This document shows positions 58,352 to 64,000 of a DNA stretch of 64,000 bases, in pieces. Position numbers and translations under genes: made by a program. How positions within the stretch are numbered: position 1 is the first letter of the stretch; each line of letters begins with the position of its first letter. The notes beneath the pieces were generated by a model that was given only the letters and a program-made list of their open reading frames with translations, was not told where the DNA came from and made no database searches. The DNA lies in NCBI RefSeq assembly GCF_009258045.1, contig NZ_CP041166.1, positions 992,001 to 1,056,000 on the forward strand. The letters run 5' to 3'. This DNA comes from Sulfurimonas xiamenensis (GTDB taxonomy: Bacteria > Campylobacterota > Campylobacteria > Campylobacterales > Sulfurimonadaceae).

Positions 58352-60391
58352 CTAAACAAACCATCTATCGCTAAAATCACTCTGTGTATCAATTTCAAGC
58401 ATTCCAAAACCGGGTAAAACCTGTATAACCATATCATCTTTTGATAATTCAAAACGAAAATAGAGTTTTTGCTTTTTGATAGCATTTTTAGCTATCTTGA
58501 TCTCTACCCAATCTTCATATGCAACTTCATACGCTATGGTGCTCTTTTTGCTTTTATACTCTTTTTTACCCTCAAAATCAAATGATACCTCTTCATCAAA
58601 ACCGATTGGATCGATGATTGTACGAAGCGTAAAATCAAAATTTTTAATTTCATCCATATCTGCTTCAAAAGCAAAATAGATATTTTCAAAATCCTGTCCA
58701 TAAAGCATCTTTTTAATGGGTCCTCTTTTTCTGTCCATAGTTGCATAAAATTTGCTTTCATAAACGACGCCGCACCCTATCCAGTCAAAAAAGGAGTCGT
58801 TTTTTCCGTTGATGTGAGGAGATATATGCGATTGCGGATAGATCCAAAAATCTTTGGAACTTCTTTTTTGAATGATGGGCTCAAAAAAATCAAAAGGAGG
58901 CTCTATTTGCATAAGGTTGTATATGCAGATAAGATGGGATCTAAAAAGCGCATCATATTCAAGACCAAATTCCGTATAGTGGTCATCTCCGTACCACCAA
59001 AACCAGTCAGAAGATTCTGCGGCTAAAAAATGCTCAGTTATTTTGGCATTTAGCGCATCATCAAGAGACTCTTTATGGTGCTCATAATCTCTTTTTGTTA
59101 TAAAGATAAGCTCCCATGCACGATTTTTTTCTCTCTGGCCAATCCATGTGTCAAGTTTACCGCCTATCCAGCTTCCGGCTGCCAGTTTATTCAATTTTTT
59201 TCTTGGAAGTTTCTTTATATCTTCTATATGCAGAGTATTTAACCATGCAGTACTGTTTATACTTTTATACAACTCATCAAAAAAATAAAAAGCGTTGTTT
59301 TCATAAAATTCCCATGCATTTTCACCATCTAAAATAACAAAAGCAGTAGCGCTCTTGTCTGTTTTATCTATCAAAAGCAGAGAAGAGATAAAATCTTTTA
59401 CAGCTATTTTTGCCTCCCAAAACCTATAGGTAAAACCTATTAAATCACTAAGCTGATGGTCCCTGAAACAGATGCACATACCATTGTAATCATAAGGAGT
59501 GTAAAGAGCTGCTCTCTTTTTTGAACTGATAGAACGAAAAAGAATATCTTCATCCGTTGCAATCCACTCTGCCCCGTAATCATAGAGCAGCGCTGCGCTC
59601 TTCTCATCCACTGCACCCTCGGCGGGCCAAAAGCCATCGGGTAAAAATCCAAAAGTCTTTACAAAAAGATCTTTGGCTTTTTGAATATGCAAAACGGCAT
59701 CCTCTTTTAAAGAGATACTGTACTCTGGAGTATTTGTTGAAGGATTTGCAGCTGTAGCGCTTTGCACATCAAGCAAAAGAGGCAAGATAGGATGATTTAG
59801 CGGAGTTGTGCAAAGAGAGAGGGTGCCTCTCTTTTTTAATTCAATATAATAATCAAAAATCCCCGCTATAAACTCTCTCAACTCTTCAAGCAAAGAGAGT
59901 TTGTCTTCATAGGTATAACCTCTCTGTTTTGCAAGAAGATCTTTTACCACTCTGCTGTTTGTTCTTAGATAAACACCGCACCATGAGAGTATAAAAAGAA
60001 CCTGCAAATCAAAAAATTCACCATCTTCATAACTCTCTTTTTTATAAAGTCTGCTATATGATTCTATAGAAGCGGCCATAGTTTCATAGGGAACGCTTTT
60101 ACAAATCTTTATCATCCATTTGTAATTTTGCATATCTAAAGAGCTCTGATCTTGCAGCCAGAGATTCAAAAACTTATCACTCTTTTGCGGATTTTCATAG
60201 TAGAGCTTCAACTGCAAAATAAGAGAGGGAGTTATATTGAAAGTGGCTTTTAAACCGCTATGTCTTGAGATCATCCATGGCATATCGTAATAATCTTTTA
60301 TGGCATGCAAAAATACCCAAGGCATCTGCATCACACCAGATTCATCTCTATAATCAGGCTGATGCATATGCCATATAAAAGCTAAATTCAT
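58352..60391 (-). CDS. GH57 alpha-amylase / amylopullulanase-like
   Basis: 679 residues from an ATG at 60391 (MNLAFIWHMHQPDY), the usual family opening. An extension by nine codons overlaps the upstream gene. The catalytic Glu258 lies in 'GFWPAEGAVDE' and Asp355 in 'VILDGENAWEFY'. It cleaves alpha-1,4 glucan chains in the cytoplasm. No signal peptide is present. One base separates it from the upstream stop codon. Confidence 0.86.
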   Translation of the reverse strand: MNLAFIWHMHQPDYRDESGVMQMPWVFLHAIKDYYDMPWMISRHSGLKATFNITPSLILQLKLYYENPQKSDKFLNLWLQDQSSLDMQNYKWMIKICKSVPYETMAASIESYSRLYKKESYEDGEFFDLQVLFILSWCGVYLRTNSRVVKDLLAKQRGYTYEDKLSLLEELREFIAGIFDYYIELKKRGTLSLCTTPLNHPILPLLLDVQSATAANPSTNTPEYSISLKEDAVLHIQKAKDLFVKTFGFLPDGFWPAEGAVDEKSAALLYDYGAEWIATDEDILFRSISSKKRAALYTPYDYNGMCICFRDHQLSDLIGFTYRFWEAKIAVKDFISSLLLIDKTDKSATAFVILDGENAWEFYENNAFYFFDELYKSINSTAWLNTLHIEDIKKLPRKKLNKLAAGSWIGGKLDTWIGQREKNRAWELIFITKRDYEHHKESLDDALNAKITEHFLAAESSDWFWWYGDDHYTEFGLEYDALFRSHLICIYNLMQIEPPFDFFEPIIQKRSSKDFWIYPQSHISPHINGKNDSFFDWIGCGVVYESKFYATMDRKRGPIKKMLYGQDFENIYFAFEADMDEIKNFDFTLRTIIDPIGFDEEVSFDFEGKKEYKSKKSTIAYEVAYEDWVEIKIAKNAIKKQKLYFRFELSKDDMVIQVLPGFGMLEIDTQSDFSDRWFV

Positions 60392-60392
60392 A

Positions 60393-62897
60393 CTACTTCT
60401 CTTTTGACCATATTTCAATTTTTTGCGTATAGCTCTTTAGCAGCGCCTCTGCTCCCTCTTTAGTGCTTGCTTGTATATAGAAATTGAGATGATCGCTGTA
60501 CTGATCAGGAATCATTAGTATCCAATCGGTCTCATTTTCCCAAATTTTTACACCATCTTCAGATGATGATCTTTTACCTTTGGCATCTTCTAAAAACTTT
60601 CGCATCATTTTACCTTTTAGGGCTTGCGAACACTCAATCTTTTCTTGCATATAGCAAAAATCATCAATTTTTCTAGATATTTCAGAGAGTTTATATTGAC
60701 TAAAACTAAGCATCTCCATAATCTTTAAACTTGCATATATGGCATCTCTGAATACGCCAAACTCGGTAAAAGCGAAATTGCCGTCAACTGTTGCTATTAA
60801 TGAGTACTCTCTAAGTTTTTGGGCTTTAAAATCAGAATATTTTCCTCTTTGAATATCAAGATTTTCAAATTTAAATATGTCGGGAGCCCATGTCGGTAAA
60901 ATGACTTTTTTTCTCGTCTGTGATGCATGCATATTTAACAAATAGAGAACTACTAAAAGTCCTTTTACCATATCTAAAATCTCACCTTCGTCAGTCACGA
61001 GATAGATGCGCTGTGCATTTGGATAGATCATAATACCAATATCACAACCAAGACTTGATACTATTTTTGAGATATTCTCCTCAGAGCGTTTTTTAAGTGC
61101 ATTGAAATTAGACAACTTTTGCTCATCATAATTAGCATTTAGCACTATGTTTTCTACACCAATTTCATTTAAGATTATTGAAAAAACATCACCCGTTGAC
61201 CCATGCATCAAATCAAGAACAACCTTAAATCTATTGGATTTTATTATGGTCTGATCTATTTTGCTCTTAATGGCAGCTTTATAACTATAGCACTCTTTAA
61301 AGTACATTGTCTCTTCAATCTCTCCAATGCGTAAAAAATCCACCCTTCGAAATTTTTCTGTAAAAAATGTTTTTTCGATGCTTTTTGCACTGTTTTGATC
61401 TATGCGGATAGCTTCTTCGTTAAAGAGTGTAATTTGAGAATTTGCAGAGTGAAAAACATCCTGTTTAAAGTGTGCTCCGCCAACTAAATCAGGATTTTTT
61501 GCAATAGTATATCTTAAAATAGACGGTGCTATGCTTCTTAGATCCAGTACATTAATTCCGGCAGATAAAAGTCCTCCCAAAAATGCTCTTTTTAACATTC
61601 TTGAACTTTTATCATGGTCTCTTCCAACTGCTACTTTTGCTCCTACAGGAAGCTGCGCTGCAAATGCTTCTGCCAATTTCGTAGCCATCTCGCAGGAGAG
61701 TTCAACATTGCTTTTGCCTGTTACTGTTCCATTTTCAAAGATAGAGTTTTTGTATCTGCTTCCAAAAACAAGATTATGACTTATTATTGAAGCAGCTTCA
61801 ATCTTTTTATTGGGCCAAATAATTACATCATGTTCAAAGGAGGCAAGTTCTCCGACTTCACACCCTTCTGAGAGAATAAGTCCGGCTTTTGCGGTTACAT
61901 TTTTATCAATTGAATTATTATTACAGATAACAGCATTATCAAGTTTTATATTTTTTTTCATCTTGACATCTTCCCAAATAACGCTATTTGAGATACTGCA
62001 TCCGTTTCCGATTGATACATTGTCACCGATAACTGAATTACTAAGTTTTACATCATCTTTTATCTTTACATGTTTACCAAGGACAACAGTCCCTAAAATT
62101 TTAACAGAGGAGTTTAGATTGTACTCTTCATCACTGTATAAAATGCCCTCTGTATATTTTTTAACAATGCCGTTAAATTTAAAAGCGACTCTTTCGTTTA
62201 AGATATCATCATATACTTCACGGTAACTCTCAGGGTTTCCTACATCTCTCCAATACCCCTCAAGATTATATCCCATCAAATCCACTCCCTTTTTCATAAG
62301 CAAAGGGAAAAGATCTTTTGCAAAGTCAAAATTTTCTCCTTGCGGGATATACTCCAATATCTCAGGTTCAATAACATAGATGCCTGTATTTATCGTATCG
62401 CTAAAAACTTCGCCCCAGCTTGGTTTTTCTAAAAATTTCTCTATGACATTATCTTCATTTGCTATAACTACACCAAATTGAAGCGGGTTTTCAACAGAAG
62501 TGAGCCCTATGGAGAGTTTTGCTTTTCTTTGCTTATGAAACTCAAATATTTTTTCAAAATTAAAATCAGTAACCAAATCACCGCTTATAACGATAAAATT
62601 CTCATCTCCGATATACTCCTCGGCCAGTTTTACAGCCCCCGCTGTTCCATAGTCATCATCAGGAACGACATAGGTTATTTTGATTCCAAACTCACTTCCG
62701 TCGCCAAAATAGTTTTGAATGATCTCAGGTTTAAAATAGAGCAGAACAATAAACTCTGAAATCCCAAGATCTCTTAGCATTATCATAGTGTGTTCCATCA
62801 TAGGTCTATTGACTATAGGCAACATCGGTTTTGGTCTTGAATGTGTTAAAGGTTGGATTCTTGTTCCAAATCCACCTGCCATTACTACTGCTTTCAT
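60393..62897 (-). CDS. Sugar-1-P nucleotidyltransferase fused to degenerate phosphomannomutase
   Basis: 834 residues. A nucleotidyltransferase domain (1-235) has 'AVVMAGGFGTRIQPLT' and 'KPM'. A left-handed beta-helix follows at about 245-370. A phosphohexomutase-fold domain (about 380-834) lacks the phospho-Ser SHNP motif (GAHFKQD at 474-480) and the DGDGDR metal loop (CDIGIM at 618-623). The nucleotidyltransferase likely makes an NDP-sugar, perhaps the donor for GlgA. The C-terminal half looks catalytically inactive. This fused type occurs in several phyla. Confidence 0.85.
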   Translation of the reverse strand: MKAVVMAGGFGTRIQPLTHSRPKPMLPIVNRPMMEHTMIMLRDLGISEFIVLLYFKPEIIQNYFGDGSEFGIKITYVVPDDDYGTAGAVKLAEEYIGDENFIVISGDLVTDFNFEKIFEFHKQRKAKLSIGLTSVENPLQFGVVIANEDNVIEKFLEKPSWGEVFSDTINTGIYVIEPEILEYIPQGENFDFAKDLFPLLMKKGVDLMGYNLEGYWRDVGNPESYREVYDDILNERVAFKFNGIVKKYTEGILYSDEEYNLNSSVKILGTVVLGKHVKIKDDVKLSNSVIGDNVSIGNGCSISNSVIWEDVKMKKNIKLDNAVICNNNSIDKNVTAKAGLILSEGCEVGELASFEHDVIIWPNKKIEAASIISHNLVFGSRYKNSIFENGTVTGKSNVELSCEMATKLAEAFAAQLPVGAKVAVGRDHDKSSRMLKRAFLGGLLSAGINVLDLRSIAPSILRYTIAKNPDLVGGAHFKQDVFHSANSQITLFNEEAIRIDQNSAKSIEKTFFTEKFRRVDFLRIGEIEETMYFKECYSYKAAIKSKIDQTIIKSNRFKVVLDLMHGSTGDVFSIILNEIGVENIVLNANYDEQKLSNFNALKKRSEENISKIVSSLGCDIGIMIYPNAQRIYLVTDEGEILDMVKGLLVVLYLLNMHASQTRKKVILPTWAPDIFKFENLDIQRGKYSDFKAQKLREYSLIATVDGNFAFTEFGVFRDAIYASLKIMEMLSFSQYKLSEISRKIDDFCYMQEKIECSQALKGKMMRKFLEDAKGKRSSSEDGVKIWENETDWILMIPDQYSDHLNFYIQASTKEGAEALLKSYTQKIEIWSKEK

Positions 62898-62932
62898 AAC
62901 TACCTCTCTATTGATTTTATAAAATTTCTCTA

Positions 62933-64000
62933 CTACAAATTAAACATTTTTTCATAATATTCTGTCGCCATGCGAGCAGAATCAAACTCGATTTCTATAT
63001 CGCTCATAGCACTCTTCATAATATTTACCCACTCATGAGGGTTGTCATAATAAGTAGGAATAATGCTGTTTTCTAAAATATCCATCATATTTTTATTATC
63101 AAGTCTGTCTTGTTCAAAAAATGGCAATTCATAATCAACCGGAGTAATTGTAAAAGCATTTTTACCATCTTTTGCAAACTCTGGATGCCAGCCGTCATGA
63201 ATGGAAAAATGAATGGAGCCGTTCATACTTGCAGTCATTCCGCTTGTTCCGCTTGCTTCACGAGTAATTCTTGGTGTATTGAGCCAAACATCACTTCCCT
63301 GTTTTAAAAGTTTTGAGAGAGTAAGTTCATAACCGACTAAAACTGCCATATTTTTAAATTTATGGCTTATATGGACCAGTTCATTAAATATATCAATAGC
63401 TCCGGTATCAGTGGGATAAGGTTTTCCTGCCCAAATAACCTGAATAGGTCTTTGTGTATTTGTCATAAGTTTTACAAATCTCTCATAGTCATATTTAAGC
63501 AATCCCGGTCTTTTATATTCTGCAAATCTTCTTGCCCAGACAATTGTCAAAACTTCAGGATCAAACATTTTTCCCGTTTGATCCGCTACCATATCAAAAA
63601 GCACTTTTTTTAAGTGTTTTTTTCTGGCAAGCAGCTCATAATCTTCGTGTTCATCTAGTGCGCGAATAAGCGTTTTATCTGTCCAGTACTTTTTATTTTG
63701 CGCATTGGTTATAGAGATGATTTCACATCGATCCTCAACATCATTCCACATCTCATTTGCAACAATACCATGTATTTTTGAAACACCGTTTGCTATCTTA
63801 GCACCCTTAAGAGCGCCTATAGTAAGACTAAAATTATCGCTCTTTTTGCAACCGCTTATATTTCTGGCTGTATTGAGATCCAAACCGTTGAAAAATCCCA
63901 TCTCATATAAAAAGTTTATATTGTGAACCTCATTACCCGCGGTTTCGGGCGTATGGGTTGTAAATACAACATGTTTTTTTACCGTTTCTATATCACCAAA
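62933..64000 (-). CDS. glgP: Alpha-glucan phosphorylase family (partial, 5' end outside)
   Basis: The C-terminal 355 residues of a GT35-type protein. The frame stays open to the window edge, with 'TTHTPETAGNEVH' before 63901. It has 'WARRFAEYKRPGLL' and 'REASGTSGM' followed by 'NGSIHFS'. Where glycogen phosphorylase has the PLP lysine (GTSGMK), this protein has Thr (codon 63233-63235). It belongs to the alpha-glucan phosphorylase family but may be a PLP-less or non-phosphorolytic form. It is in the glycogen operon. Confidence 0.75.
   Translation of the reverse strand, partial: FGDIETVKKHVVFTTHTPETAGNEVHNINFLYEMGFFNGLDLNTARNISGCKKSDNFSLTIGALKGAKIANGVSKIHGIVANEMWNDVEDRCEIISITNAQNKKYWTDKTLIRALDEHEDYELLARKKHLKKVLFDMVADQTGKMFDPEVLTIVWARRFAEYKRPGLLKYDYERFVKLMTNTQRPIQVIWAGKPYPTDTGAIDIFNELVHISHKFKNMAVLVGYELTLSKLLKQGSDVWLNTPRITREASGTSGMTASMNGSIHFSIHDGWHPEFAKDGKNAFTITPVDYELPFFEQDRLDNKNMMDILENSIIPTYYDNPHEWVNIMKSAMSDIEIEFDSARMATEYYEKMFNL

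Overview
The window is AT-rich, densely packed and almost wholly coding, with overlapping genes and frequent TTG or GTG starts. It looks like the chromosome of a Campylobacterota (epsilonproteobacterial) bacterium, most likely Sulfurimonas-like. The grounds are the block mltD-rlpA-hisB-kdsC-lptC-lptA, the epsilon-style DapD, RpoD and short adenylate kinase, and many c-type cytochromes. The genus is inferred from gene content. I found no tRNA, rRNA, CRISPR array, insertion sequence or prophage, and no gene-free stretch longer than about 300 bases (the longest is about 190 bases, upstream of rpoD).

Layout. 1-7.95 kb (minus strand): LPS transport (lptA partial, lptC), Kdo phosphatase, hisB, two peptidoglycan enzymes, tatD, a RecN-like protein, a lipoprotein and NAD kinase. 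8-14 kb: aspS, two convergent adenylate kinases of different classes, small proteins and dapD. 14-22.2 kb: a pentaheme cytochrome, an NlpC/P60 lipoprotein, a CI/S24-type repressor with a divergent micro-ORF, trmL, purU, leuB-leuD and a GNAT-nitrilase fusion. 22.4-29.4 kb: rpoD, a PAS/kinase-like protein, hemL with AtpI/Z-like membrane proteins, a TonB-like protein, a CitE-like protein and a monoheme cytochrome. 29.4-35.5 kb: folD-lepB-M50 protease-rpiB-apt-trpB-pepA.

35.5-40.8 kb is the most unusual part. A LuxI/FeeM-like acyl transferase, a TonB-dependent receptor, a small YfiR-like exported protein and a membrane HAMP-GGDEF-EAL protein form one apparent operon. It reads as a candidate circuit that makes an acylated small molecule, senses something at the outer membrane and changes cyclic di-GMP.

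40.8-48.8 kb (minus strand) holds a 2-oxo acid dehydrogenase complex (E1 alpha, E1 beta, E2, E3) with an acyl-CoA synthetase, a dedicated acyl carrier protein, a LipM-like octanoyltransferase and lipoyl synthase. This is a self-contained lipoylation set.

49.7-64 kb (minus strand) is a long glycogen/alpha-glucan operon: glgP-like (partial), a sugar nucleotidyltransferase fused to a degenerate phosphomannomutase, two GH57 enzymes, galT, two glycogen synthases, a ROK sugar kinase and glgB. Promoter calls below rest on TATAAT-type -10 boxes only.
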